Assembly (NCBI RefSeq): GCF_003568665.1
Contig: NZ_QXMH01000003.1
Coordinates: forward strand, 717,772 to 781,771
From: Chitinophaga alhagiae
GTDB taxonomy: Bacteria > Bacteroidota > Bacteroidia > Chitinophagales > Chitinophagaceae
Direction: 5' to 3'
Length of the DNA: 64,000 nt
Below are positions 8,236-17,259 of this stretch, piece after piece. The position numbers and the translations under genes are program-made. The number at the start of each line of letters is the position of its first letter. Within the stretch, counting starts at the first letter, position 1. Below the pieces are notes generated by a model. That model saw only the letters and a list, made by a program, of their open reading frames with translations. It was not told the origin of the DNA and did not search any database.

Positions 8236-9680
8236 TGGTTTATATAATACGTTTGAAATGCGCGGATGTGCGGCTCCCCGCGGGCCGCTGTTACCCGCAG
8301 CCTTACCGCCCCGGCGCTGACCGCCGGGAATGAAGCAATGTGCTTGTTGCCCACGGCCGTTCCGCTGTATACCTGTTGCCAGCGGCCGGCGCTCTTCACT
8401 TCCACAACGAAAGACAAAATACGTTCTCCCAGGGAAATATCCTCACTAATCATTACCTGATTAATATTACGGGCGGGCCGGACGGGTGTTTCGAGCATGT
8501 TGCCGTTGCCCCGCAGGGCGGTAACCGGATGGGCGTAGCGCGCTTTTACCGCGTCGCCAAATTCCCGCAGGCGGCGGGCATCTGCTTCCGGCACCAGGCC
8601 GGCCGTATCTGGCGTAACACCGAGTATGAGGGTAGAATTGCGGCCCACGCCCTGCTCATACATGGCAAGCAGCTTGTTCAGCGGGTAAATGCTGTGCTCG
8701 TCTTCCGGCTCCCAGAACCATTCGTGACGGCCGTTGTAACCGCGGAGCGGGGCGTCAGACATGGCCGGCATCCAATACGCACCATCTTTATCTCCATGCC
8801 TGGCCAGCTCAAAGCCACGCTCCGCAATGCGGGGGTAACGGCTGGTGAGCATACTGGGATAAGGAAAGGCAGACCAGCAGGGATACCCCACCGTGCCGGT
8901 TTCGGAACCGCCCCAGCGGGCATCCGAACGCTGACCGTTCCAGTAGAAGAGGGCGCCGGGCTGGTATCGCTCCACAATGGGCAATACATCCGGCGCGCCG
9001 TCCGCGGGGTCTGACGCACCGCCATCGAACCATATCTCGAAGAGCGGGCCGTAGCGGGTACACAATTCCCTGACCATACCTTCGCACATGCGGTTATAGT
9101 AAGCCTGGCGCGCGGTACGGAACCGGCCGGGATCTCCCTGCACTTTAAAATCATGCACGCCCATAAAAGCGTTCCAGCGGATGCCGATGTACAGCCCGGG
9201 CGCAATACCGAACTTGCGGCAGGAGGCCACAAAGTCCGCCACTATATCTCCCTTTCCGTCTTTCCATTTTACCGCCTTGAGGCAGAAGGGATTTACGTCA
9301 GACTGGTAAAGGGCAAAACCGGTTTCGTGCGTAACGGTCAGGATGGCAAAACGGGCGCCAGCATCTTTCGCCGCCTGTACCCACTGGTCCGTATTCAGGC
9401 GGGAGGGATGAAACACGTTATAGTCCGGCACCGGGGTAATGCGGTTACCGCCCTGCGTGTATTTTTTCCCGTCAAACACATGCAGGTCATAGTGGAATAC
9501 CACGCCCAGCTCCGCCTGCTGCCAGGCCAGCTGTGCCGGAGAAGGCTTTGGCTGGGCTATTGCCGCCGCGGCCGGTATTATGACGGCTGACAGGCAGGTA
9601 ATGATCTTGGTGAACAATGCCGTACAGCGGGGTGCAGGTTGCAGTGCGTCCGCCAGGCGGCCAATGAACTTACTGCACAT
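8232..9680 (-). CDS. Alpha-L-fucosidase, GH29
   Basis: The product is about 482 residues from the start at 9680, whose signal peptide ends at AAAAIAQ. The open frame reaches 9746, but that would overlap SusD by 77 bp, against 11 bp for the chosen start. GH29 features: ELGVVFHYDLHVF near the N-terminus, FAILTVTHETGFALYQ in the barrel, and FEIWFDGGASDP, whose Asp is the expected nucleophile. A C-terminal beta-sandwich follows. The family removes terminal alpha-L-fucose. Between SusD and a sulfatase it suggests a sulfated or fucosylated substrate. The exact linkage is unknown. Confidence 0.88.
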   Translation of the reverse strand: MCSKFIGRLADALQPAPRCTALFTKIITCLSAVIIPAAAAIAQPKPSPAQLAWQQAELGVVFHYDLHVFDGKKYTQGGNRITPVPDYNVFHPSRLNTDQWVQAAKDAGARFAILTVTHETGFALYQSDVNPFCLKAVKWKDGKGDIVADFVASCRKFGIAPGLYIGIRWNAFMGVHDFKVQGDPGRFRTARQAYYNRMCEGMVRELCTRYGPLFEIWFDGGASDPADGAPDVLPIVERYQPGALFYWNGQRSDARWGGSETGTVGYPCWSAFPYPSMLTSRYPRIAERGFELARHGDKDGAYWMPAMSDAPLRGYNGRHEWFWEPEDEHSIYPLNKLLAMYEQGVGRNSTLILGVTPDTAGLVPEADARRLREFGDAVKARYAHPVTALRGNGNMLETPVRPARNINQVMISEDISLGERILSFVVEVKSAGRWQQVYSGTAVGNKHIASFPAVSAGAVRLRVTAARGEPHIRAFQTYYINQ

Positions 9681-11121
9681 ATCCCTCATTCTGCTGCAGG
9701 TTTTTATTGGCCTCAATTTCCCTTTGCGGTATGGGGAACAGCACATGCCCTGGCTTGGCGCTCATCCCGCGCGCCTGCGCGCCGGAAATGAACTTGCCCA
9801 TACGGATAAGGTCTTCCCTCCTTTTGCCTTCGCCCACAAACTCCCGGGCGCGTTCCGCCAGTATAAAATCCCGCAGCGCCTCTTTGGAACCGTAACCGCC
9901 CAGCGTAATAAGGCTGGCGCTGGCACGGCCGCGCACCTCATTCACCAGGTCTATGGCGGGCTGGGTGGGGCCGTTCAGCTCATTGAGGCTTTCCGCCAAC
10001 GCCAACAGGATGTCTGCATAGCGGATATAGGGAATATCGTTACCCATGGCATCGGACTGGCCGGCGGGGTCTGGTACGTACTTGAAAGAGCGCGCGTTGT
10101 TCAATGCGGCGCCGGCCCCGTTCCGGTTCATCTGGATGGTAACCCCGCTGGTGTTGGTGTACTCCGTCAGTATCATTTTCAGCCGTTCATCTGCCGGCTC
10201 AAAGGAGTCTACAAAACTGGTATACAACCTGAACTGCGCGCCAAAGATGATCCAGTTAGGCAGGATGGGATATGCCGGCGGGAAAGTGTGCGCCATGGTA
10301 ATATTGCCGTACCCGCTTTGGGCAATGCAGGGGTATGCGAAAATATACTCGTTGTTGTTTTCATTTTCTACCGCAAAGAGGCGGCTCACATCGTCAAACA
10401 GGTCGTATACTTTGAGGCCACGTATCTCTTCCGCCGCATCCGCGCAGGCCTGCCACATTTTTTTGTTCAGGTAAAACTTGCAGAGTACGCCCAGCGCCGC
10501 GCCTTTGGTGGCCTTGCCGCGAAGCGATTGTTTTACCGGCAGGGCCTCAGCGGCCGCTTTCAGCTCGTCTATGATGAACGTTGATATGGCTTCATCTGTT
10601 GCCCTGGCCGCGCCGGGATCTACATTTTCCGCGGTGGTGATCAGCGGCACGGGGCCAAAGAGGTTGTAGAGGTAAGCGTATGCCATAGCGCGTATGAACC
10701 GCGCCTCCGCCACCAGCACGTCCAGTTTTGCCGGCGGTATGGCGGTGGCGGCGTCTTTGTTATCCAGCAATACGTTGCTGTTGCGGATGGCACGGTAAGC
10801 CTTGCTCCAGGTAGTATTAAAAAAACCGTTGGTGGGGTTCCAGGCAAAGGTGATAAACTCTTTGGCCTGCGCTTCAAAACCGCCGCCGGTCTGAAGCATT
10901 ACATCAGTACAAAATTCACCATAACAATACACATCGTTACGGTTATCGTACCCTCTTACCTGCAGTTCCGCATAAGCGCTGTTCAGCACCTTCTCAAAAC
11001 CGTCTACAGAATTGGCGAACTGCGCCGGGTCGTATTCCGTATAGATATCTTCTTTCAGGAATTTGGTGCAGGCCGAGCACATCAGCAGCGCGGCCAGTAT
11101 GACGGGAGTTATGATCTTCAT
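9670..11121 (-). CDS. SusD/RagB-like surface lipoprotein
   Basis: The product is 483 residues. It begins MKIITPVILAALLMCSACTK with a lipobox-like cysteine (about residue 18), so it is a lipoprotein. The N-terminal SusD-like fold includes SVDGFEKVLNSAYAEL, and the TPR-like body has TWSKAYRAIRNSNVLL. The C-terminal RagB signature is ARGMSAKPGHVLFPIPQREI followed by the typical ANKNLQQN tail. It captures glycans at the surface and forms the lid on the SusC barrel encoded 24 bp upstream. The operon continues into the fucosidase with a short overlap. Confidence 0.95.
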   Translation of the reverse strand: MKIITPVILAALLMCSACTKFLKEDIYTEYDPAQFANSVDGFEKVLNSAYAELQVRGYDNRNDVYCYGEFCTDVMLQTGGGFEAQAKEFITFAWNPTNGFFNTTWSKAYRAIRNSNVLLDNKDAATAIPPAKLDVLVAEARFIRAMAYAYLYNLFGPVPLITTAENVDPGAARATDEAISTFIIDELKAAAEALPVKQSLRGKATKGAALGVLCKFYLNKKMWQACADAAEEIRGLKVYDLFDDVSRLFAVENENNNEYIFAYPCIAQSGYGNITMAHTFPPAYPILPNWIIFGAQFRLYTSFVDSFEPADERLKMILTEYTNTSGVTIQMNRNGAGAALNNARSFKYVPDPAGQSDAMGNDIPYIRYADILLALAESLNELNGPTQPAIDLVNEVRGRASASLITLGGYGSKEALRDFILAERAREFVGEGKRREDLIRMGKFISGAQARGMSAKPGHVLFPIPQREIEANKNLQQNEGYVQ

Positions 11122-11145
11122 GTGTTGACTTTTTTACGTGCCGGT

Positions 11146-14100
11146 TTAAAAATTGAGCTTCAGGCCCAGGCGGTATACTTTAGACAGCGGGTAACTGTTC
11201 TGCGCCACACGCGCTATCTGCCCGCCTCTCGAGTTAGCGTCAGGGTCATACCCCTTGTACCCGGTAATGGTGAACAGGTTATCTGCAGCCAGGTAGGCGG
11301 ATATGCTTTTCAGCGTTCTATTTTCCAGCGGCAGCGTGTACCCCAGCGTAAGCGTTTTCAGGCGGATGAACGATACATTTTCTACAGTGTAGCTGTTCAC
11401 GGAGTACTGACCGCCGTAAGTGGATGCATTGATACCAGACGGATAGCGCGCGCCAGGGTTTTGCGGCGTCCACCGGTCAAGGTAATATTCGGCCATGTGG
11501 TTCCGCTGGAAGTTGATGGGATAGATGGACTCTATCACGTTGGCATCCAGCGCAAATACATCGTGAACACCCAGCACCAGCGCATTCAGGGAAAAGTTCT
11601 TCCAGGTGAACGTATTGGTGAAGCCCCAGGTGTATTTGGGCAGGGAACTGCCCAGTACCACGCGGTCATCTGGCGTAATGGTCTTGCTGCCATCCTGGTC
11701 CTTAAAGCGCGGAGAACCTGCTTTAGCGCCCGGCTGGCCGGCGGCGGCGGCTTCCTGGTCTGTCTGGAATATGCCGTCTACTTCATACCCGTAGTAGGAG
11801 TATACGGGATACCCGGTTTGCACCAGCGCAAAATTGGGTACAAAGCTGAAGGAGCCGGTAAGCAACTGCGGGATAAAATCCGGCAGCTGCGTTACCTCGT
11901 TATGCAGGTAAGAAAAAGATACGCTGGTTTCCCAACTGAAGTTGCGGCCGGTGATGTTGCGGGTGTTCAGCTGGAAGTCTATCCCCTTGTTGCGCACATT
12001 GCCGAAGTTCACCACCTGCGAGGGGAAGCCGGTAAAGGCCGGTACGGGTTTGCTGAACAGCTGGTCCATCGAGTTCTTCATATAAAACTCGAGCGAGCCG
12101 GCAATGCGTTCACCAAAGAAACCGAAGTCTATGCCCGCGTTGTATTCTTCCGTGGTTTCCCAGCGGAGGTTTACGTTGGGCAAGCGCGCGGGCTGCACGC
12201 CCTGGTACAGGTTGTCTCCAAATACGGCGCGGCCGCCGGCCTCATACGTTTGCAGGGTGGCAAAGTTACCGATGGCCTGGTTGCCGATCTGCCCGTACCC
12301 TAACCGCACCTTCAGGTTAGACACGGCCGTGGCCTGTTGCATGAAGGGCTCTTTATGAATATTCCAGCCCACGGCCACAGAGGGGAACAGGGCGTATTTA
12401 TGCTGGTCCGAGAAGCGGGACGTACCGTCTGATCGGAAAGAAGCGGTGAGCAGGTACTTGTCGCGGAACTCATAGTTGAGGCGTGCCAGGTATGAGTGCA
12501 GTTTGTTGGAGTTGCGGCCACTGCTCACATTGTCTCCGCTGATACCGTCGCCGCTTTGCAGCAGGTGGGTATAAGTGATATCTGACAGGAACATGCGCGA
12601 GGCGGCCGTGGCAGACGAAGCGTCGAACCGTTCCGCCGTGGTGCCCACCAGCAGGGAGAAGTTGTGGTCTTTTACCTGCCGGTCATATTTGGCAAGGTAT
12701 TCCATGAGCCAGTGCGTATCATCATTGTGCGTGATGGAACCGATGCCGCCGGCAGACTGGCCGTACTGCGTCATGCGGCTGTTATAATAATCGTTCCGGC
12801 TGTTCATCAGGTCCGCCCCTACCCTTGCTGTAAGGGTGAGCCCGTTCACCGGCCGGTAGTTGGCCGTCAGCATGCCGTAGGTGTTGTTGATCACGGCTTT
12901 CTGGGTAACACCGTAGATAATGGCCAGCGGGTTTTCCAGCGCTATCAGCGGGTTCTGCCGGTAGCGGCCGTTCTCGTCCAGCGAGGCGGATATGGTGGGA
13001 TCAAAGTTCAATGCCGTATTGATGGCGCCTGCGTTCTCGTTAATGCCCGTCTGGTTGAACGGCTGGTTGTTCACCGAGCGGGACAGGTTGAGCGCCAGGG
13101 ACACATCAAATTTATCAGAAGGCGCCAGCTCGTAGTTCACCCGGGCATTGTAGCGCTCATAGTCCGTATTTTTCAGGATGCCCTCCTGGTTCAAATAGTT
13201 GAGCCCTACGTAATACTTGTTGTTTTTGGCGCCGCCGCTGAAAGACACCTGGTGGCTTTGGGCAATGGCCGTCCGGAATATTTCATCCTGCCAGTCCGTT
13301 CCCTGCCCGATGGAATCTTTATAGCGCTGGGAGAACGGCTCCGGCTGCCCCTGCGCCGCAGACATTTCATTGAGCACCTGCATGTATTCCGGCGCGGTGA
13401 GCAGGCGCATCTTTTTAGCCAGCTGTTGAAAACCCACGTAGCCATCGTAGGTAATGTTCATCTGGCCGGACGTTCCTCTCTTGGTGGTGATCAGCACTAC
13501 GCCGTTGGCCGCGCGGGAGCCGTAGATGGCGGCGGCGCTGGCGTCTTTCAGCACCTGTATGGAAGCAATATCGTCCTGGCTGATAGAAGCCGGATCAACG
13601 CCCGGCAAACCGTCTACCACCACCAGTACGGCATTGCTGCTGTTGATGGAGCCCGCCCCTCTCACACGGATGTTGACCCCGCCGCCTGGTGCGGAGCTTG
13701 ACTGGCTCACATATACACCGGCCGCTTTGCCGTTCACTGCTTGCAGTGCGTTATTGTTCACGCCCTGCGTCAGTTCCTTTTCCCCAATGGTGGCTACGGA
13801 GCCGGTGAGGTCGCTTTTGCGGCGGGTGCCGTAGCCAACAACTATCACCTCGTTCAGCGAAGCCAGGCTGGTTCTCATTTTCACGATGATGGAAGTAGAC
13901 TCGCTGGCCTTCAGCGTATAACCGGAAAGCGTCTGCGTCTCATACCCCATCATGCTCACGGTGAAGGAATACGTGCCGTCTACCGGCAGGCGCGGAAATA
14001 CGAATACGCCGGCAGAATCTGTTTGCGCACCGGAAGTAAGACTGGTTACGCTGTTTTTGGCGAGCACATTCACAAAAGGCATGGCCTTGCCGGCCTCGTC

Positions 14101-14211
14101 TCTCACTACCCCCTTCACGCGCCCTGTTTGGGCCTGGGCCACCTGGAAGAGGCCAAGCAGTAGCAATGCGGCCATCAGTAGTTTGGTTGATAAAAATTTC
14201 CTCCTTTTCAT
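11146..14211 (-). CDS. SusC-like TonB-dependent receptor
   Basis: The product is 1021 residues from ATG 14211 (MKRRKFLSTKLLMAALLLLG...). The frame is open 10 codons further, but this start gives the proper signal peptide. A CarboxypepD_reg domain covers about residues 28-110. The SusC signature NEVIVVGYGTRRKSDLTGSV comes next, then the plug with VLVVVDGLPG and VLKDASAAAIYGSRAANGVV, and a long beta-barrel ending in LGLKLNF. No STN domain is present, though a sigma/FecR pair lies directly upstream. It imports glycan fragments across the outer membrane with the adjacent SusD. Confidence 0.96.
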   Translation of the reverse strand: MKRRKFLSTKLLMAALLLLGLFQVAQAQTGRVKGVVRDEAGKAMPFVNVLAKNSVTSLTSGAQTDSAGVFVFPRLPVDGTYSFTVSMMGYETQTLSGYTLKASESTSIIVKMRTSLASLNEVIVVGYGTRRKSDLTGSVATIGEKELTQGVNNNALQAVNGKAAGVYVSQSSSAPGGGVNIRVRGAGSINSSNAVLVVVDGLPGVDPASISQDDIASIQVLKDASAAAIYGSRAANGVVLITTKRGTSGQMNITYDGYVGFQQLAKKMRLLTAPEYMQVLNEMSAAQGQPEPFSQRYKDSIGQGTDWQDEIFRTAIAQSHQVSFSGGAKNNKYYVGLNYLNQEGILKNTDYERYNARVNYELAPSDKFDVSLALNLSRSVNNQPFNQTGINENAGAINTALNFDPTISASLDENGRYRQNPLIALENPLAIIYGVTQKAVINNTYGMLTANYRPVNGLTLTARVGADLMNSRNDYYNSRMTQYGQSAGGIGSITHNDDTHWLMEYLAKYDRQVKDHNFSLLVGTTAERFDASSATAASRMFLSDITYTHLLQSGDGISGDNVSSGRNSNKLHSYLARLNYEFRDKYLLTASFRSDGTSRFSDQHKYALFPSVAVGWNIHKEPFMQQATAVSNLKVRLGYGQIGNQAIGNFATLQTYEAGGRAVFGDNLYQGVQPARLPNVNLRWETTEEYNAGIDFGFFGERIAGSLEFYMKNSMDQLFSKPVPAFTGFPSQVVNFGNVRNKGIDFQLNTRNITGRNFSWETSVSFSYLHNEVTQLPDFIPQLLTGSFSFVPNFALVQTGYPVYSYYGYEVDGIFQTDQEAAAAGQPGAKAGSPRFKDQDGSKTITPDDRVVLGSSLPKYTWGFTNTFTWKNFSLNALVLGVHDVFALDANVIESIYPINFQRNHMAEYYLDRWTPQNPGARYPSGINASTYGGQYSVNSYTVENVSFIRLKTLTLGYTLPLENRTLKSISAYLAADNLFTITGYKGYDPDANSRGGQIARVAQNSYPLSKVYRLGLKLNF

Positions 14212-14316
14212 GGAACGGATTTTACGGTAAAAAATGGACATAGCTATCCCTGAACGCCAGTATGCGTTCCAATAAAGAGTAGCATCGGTGATTAAGATCT
14301 TTCAGGAAAAACGTGG

Positions 14317-15351
14317 TCAGTTTCTCGGTGCCTTGATAACGTAGTCTTTTTTATTTTTCATAACATTCAGATTATTCAGCATTGCAATATCCCGCAGGAT
14401 GTTCTCCAGACTGTCTGCCTGGTCTATTTTACCGATGAAGTTCAGGCCTTTCAGGTCTGCCGGATCGTAATAGATGCGTACGTTATAGATGGCCGCCAGT
14501 TGTTCGAACACCTGTTCCAGGCCCTGGTTCTCGAACATGTACCAGCTGTTCACAGGCGAATCGTCTTCCGGCATGGCCGCGTTTTTCCGGGCAGGCTGCG
14601 GGCGGGCCGGTTGTTTCCTGCGGAGGGCAATACCATTTTCAGGGCTATAGTTGAACTCGTCTCCCGGCAGCAGGATGTAGGTGGTATCCAGCCTGGCCAG
14701 TGTGGTGTCTGCGCTGGCCACTATCACTTTCCCTTCCAGCAGCGTTACGCTGGTATTGCCGCTGCCCTGCGGCGCCGTTACCCTGAAGGTGGTACCCAGC
14801 GCGGTAGTGGCAATACCATTGCCCAATACGGAGAAGGGCCTGGCCGCATCTCCTGTTGTATGGAACACGGCTTCCCCCGCCAGGTGTACATCCCGCCGCC
14901 CGCCGGCAAAAGCGGGATCGTAGCGGAGGGAAGCACCGGGGTACAGTTCCGCTACGGAACCGTCTTCCAGCGTATGGCGCATTATTTCCCCGCTGGTATT
15001 GGTGACTATAAAACCTTCCGCGGCCTGGGGCATCTTTTCCCGGCCGGCTATCAACCAATAGCCCGCCATTGCCAGGGCTCCCACCAGTATGGCCGCGGCG
15101 GCCACGTTCCTCACCAGCCGCCAGATGCTGACCGTGCGGGCGGGTTTTATTCCCTGCCATATTTTCTGCCAATACTCCTCTGGCCGGCCCGCGGTACCTT
15201 CCGCCAGCGCCCACTCTTTTTCCGGCAGCCATTCCGCCGCCTCCTCCGGGTGCTGCGTCAAATAGTCACTCACTGCGGCGGCCTCTTCAGCCGTGCATGC
15301 TCCTTTAAAAAATTGCGTAATCAGTTCCCGGGAAATATCCATGTTAATCAT
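14317..15351 (-). CDS. FecR-family anti-sigma factor
   Basis: The product is 344 residues. The N-terminal cytoplasmic part (residues 1-80, FFKGACTAEEAAAVSDYL) binds sigma. One transmembrane helix is near residues 83-103 (NVAAAAILVGALAMAGYWLI). The periplasmic FecR domain covers about 120-220 (RHTLEDGSVAELYPGASLRY). A DUF4974-type C-terminus with LEQVFEQLAAIYNVRIYYD completes it. It transmits receptor state to the ECF sigma factor encoded 16 bp upstream and so controls this PUL. The start could also be Met4 at 15342. Confidence 0.93.
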   Translation of the reverse strand: MINMDISRELITQFFKGACTAEEAAAVSDYLTQHPEEAAEWLPEKEWALAEGTAGRPEEYWQKIWQGIKPARTVSIWRLVRNVAAAAILVGALAMAGYWLIAGREKMPQAAEGFIVTNTSGEIMRHTLEDGSVAELYPGASLRYDPAFAGGRRDVHLAGEAVFHTTGDAARPFSVLGNGIATTALGTTFRVTAPQGSGNTSVTLLEGKVIVASADTTLARLDTTYILLPGDEFNYSPENGIALRRKQPARPQPARKNAAMPEDDSPVNSWYMFENQGLEQVFEQLAAIYNVRIYYDPADLKGLNFIGKIDQADSLENILRDIAMLNNLNVMKNKKDYVIKAPRN

Positions 15352-15367
15352 TAATACGAACGGTATC

Positions 15368-15976
15368 TTAAAAACCCTCCGTTATCCAGAAAAAAAATAT
15401 CAGCGCGGCCGGCAGGTGCTTCCGCAGTTCCTTTACCGCCTTGGCTACGTGGTTCTCCACGGCCTTTACGGTAATAGACATGGCGGCGGCCACCTCCCTG
15501 TACGAGCGGCCGTACAGCTTGTTGAGCACAAAGGCCTGCCGGCGGGCCGGCGGCATTTTTTCAAGGATGCGCTGCAGGCGGCGGTCAACATCCCAGGCGA
15601 TGTCTGCCGCGGGAGTGGCCTGCCCTTCCGGCAGCACACCCTTGAACACCAGCAGCTGCCGCTTGCGGAGGTGATCTATATAAACCGTTTTGGCGATGTT
15701 GAAAAGGTGCTGATCAAGGGAGAAGGCTTCGTTCATGGAGCCGCGGTATTGCCAGAGGCGGAGGAAAGTGTTCTGCAACAGGTCACGGGCATCTTCTTCC
15801 GCGCCCGTTTTTTTGAGGAAGTACAGGAATACCTTATCGCGGAGCTGCAGGAAAGCCTGTTCAAACGCAGCTTCGTTCCCCTGTTTTATGGCATTGACAA
15901 GTTCAGACACAAGCGTGAAAATAAAGCATTTTTCCGCAGTTGCAGTCAACGGCGGGTTTTCCGGCGCTGCATGCAC
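15368..15976 (-). CDS. ECF RNA polymerase sigma factor
   Basis: The product is 202 residues. Region 2 has DARDLLQNTFLRLWQYR (about residues 62-78) and the -10-recognition helix LFNIAKTVYIDHLRKRQ. Region 4 has YGRSYREVAAAMSITVKAVENHVAKAVKELR, a helix-turn-helix. It is the partner of the FecR anti-sigma factor 16 bp downstream. The ATG at 15976 shares one base with the stop codon of the upstream dehydrogenase gene, so the sigma gene has no intergenic promoter of its own. A shorter start (GTG about residue 25) is possible because homology begins there. Confidence 0.9.
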   Translation of the reverse strand: MHAAPENPPLTATAEKCFIFTLVSELVNAIKQGNEAAFEQAFLQLRDKVFLYFLKKTGAEEDARDLLQNTFLRLWQYRGSMNEAFSLDQHLFNIAKTVYIDHLRKRQLLVFKGVLPEGQATPAADIAWDVDRRLQRILEKMPPARRQAFVLNKLYGRSYREVAAAMSITVKAVENHVAKAVKELRKHLPAALIFFFWITEGF

Positions 15977-16974
15977 TACGCCAGCAATACCCCGCCGCCC
16001 GGCTCCTGCCCTTTGCGCAGCCCGTCTACATTGCGGAGGGTGATCTCCGCTATCTGCTGCAGGGCCTCTTCGGTAAAGAACGCCTGGTGGCCGGTGACCA
16101 GCACGTTGGGAAAACTCGTCAGCCGTTGTATCATATCATCTTCAATGATACTGGCGGACAGGTCTTTAAAGAACAGCTTTTCTTCCTGCTCGTACACGTC
16201 AATGCCGAGGTAGGCAATGTGGCCGGATTTGAGGCTTTCTATCACGTGATGGGTATGCAGCAGCGCGCCGCGGCTGGTATTGATCAAGGTAACCCCTTTT
16301 TTCATTTGCCGGATAGCATGGTCGTTAATGAGGTATTTGTTTTCAGGTGTCAGCGGACAATGGAGGGAAATAATGTCTGACGCCGCCAGCAGCGCTTCAA
16401 ACGGCAGGTATTCCACGCCTGCCGCCTGCAGGGAAGCGTCCGGGTAAGGGTCAAAGGCCAGCACGCGGCAGCCAAAGCCCTGCATGATGTTACAGAAGGC
16501 GCGTCCTATTTTGCCGGTGCCTACCGCGCCCACCGTTTTGCCGTGCAGGTTGAAGCCCAGCAGGCCGTTGAGCGCAAAGTTCTGCTCCCGTACACGGTTG
16601 TAGGCTTTGTGCGTTTTACGGTTGAGCGTGAGCAGCATGGCCACGGCATGTTCCGCCACAGCCTCCGGGGAATAGGCCGGTACGCGGCATACGCGGATGC
16701 CGTGTTGTTTTGCCGCTTCCAGCTGTACATTGTTGAAGCCGGCACAGCGCAGGGCTATCACCTTCACGCCTTTGGCGGCCAGCACTCCTATGACCTCCGC
16801 CGTCAGCTTATCGTTCACAAAAACACATACGGCGTAGGTACCCTCTTCTACCGCATTGACAATATGCGGGCCCAGGTGGGTTTCCAGGTATTCCAGCTCA
16901 AAGCCGTATTGCTCATTTTGCCGGTTGAAGAACGTTCTGTCATATGGTTTGGCGGAAAAGAAGACGATTTTCAT
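15976..16974 (-). CDS. D-2-hydroxyacid dehydrogenase, D-lactate dehydrogenase-like
   Basis: The product is 332 residues, cytoplasmic. The N-terminal catalytic domain starts MKIVFFSAKPYD. The NAD-binding Rossmann motif is in GKTVGAVGTGKIGRAFCNIM (about residues 145-165). The signature LINTSRGALL, catalytic Arg in CPLTPENK...INTSRG, Glu in IDVYEQE, and catalytic His in VTGHQAF are all present. It interconverts pyruvate and D-lactate or a related 2-hydroxyacid. Its stop codon touches the start of the ECF sigma gene, so read-through transcription could feed the sigma operon. A 14-bp palindrome lies about 45 bp upstream of its ATG. Confidence 0.92.
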   Translation of the reverse strand: MKIVFFSAKPYDRTFFNRQNEQYGFELEYLETHLGPHIVNAVEEGTYAVCVFVNDKLTAEVIGVLAAKGVKVIALRCAGFNNVQLEAAKQHGIRVCRVPAYSPEAVAEHAVAMLLTLNRKTHKAYNRVREQNFALNGLLGFNLHGKTVGAVGTGKIGRAFCNIMQGFGCRVLAFDPYPDASLQAAGVEYLPFEALLAASDIISLHCPLTPENKYLINDHAIRQMKKGVTLINTSRGALLHTHHVIESLKSGHIAYLGIDVYEQEEKLFFKDLSASIIEDDMIQRLTSFPNVLVTGHQAFFTEEALQQIAEITLRNVDGLRKGQEPGGGVLLA

Positions 16975-17017
16975 ATGGTTGAAAATACGAAAAAATGCCC
17001 CTGACGGCTGTTAAAAA

Positions 17018-17031
17018 AGTACAATTGTACT
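17018..17031. promoter_or_regulatory. 14-bp perfect palindrome upstream of the dehydrogenase gene
   Basis: AGTACAATTGTACT is perfectly symmetrical and lies 44-57 bp upstream of the ATG at 16974. On the minus strand it runs into TACTTTTTT, a weak -7-like sequence, so a bound protein would cover the promoter. The regulator is not identified. Confidence 0.45.
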
Positions 17032-17135
17032 ATCCTCTTGTTTTAAACATTCGGAACTTTGCGTGCAAGCATACATTAGACATTCTTCATCAGGTATAGA
17101 TCTTTTTTCATTAAACGTGGAATTTATAAAGGCAA

Positions 17136-17157
17136 ACGGCCCCGTTCCCGGGGCCGT
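17136..17157 (-). terminator. Terminator of the long PUL operon
   Basis: ACGGCCCCG and CGGGGCCGT form a 9-bp GC-rich stem with a short loop, located after the GH5 stop codon. The minus-strand 3' flank (TTTGCCTTTA) is only moderately T-rich. It separates the GH5-ending operon from the dehydrogenase promoter. Confidence 0.6.
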
Positions 17158-17165
17158 ATTATTTT

Positions 17166-17259
17166 TACACGTTTTTGGTCAGCAGTTGCAGCAGGCTCAT
17201 GCATACCATTATACCGATGGTGATCATCTCTACACGTTTTTGGTCAGCAGCTGCAGCAG
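17166..17259. repeat. 29-bp direct repeat duplicating the GH5 3' end
   Basis: 17166-17194 and 17231-17259 match at 28 of 29 positions, 65 bp apart. The right copy is the last codons and stop of the GH5 gene. The left copy lies after the stop and, read on the minus strand, ends a 20-codon ORF with the same C-terminal LLQLLTKNV. Confidence 0.85.

Noticed and set aside
11122..12303. 393-codon plus-strand open frame over susC
   Set aside because: An antisense shadow of the SusC barrel, with no signal peptide or domain.
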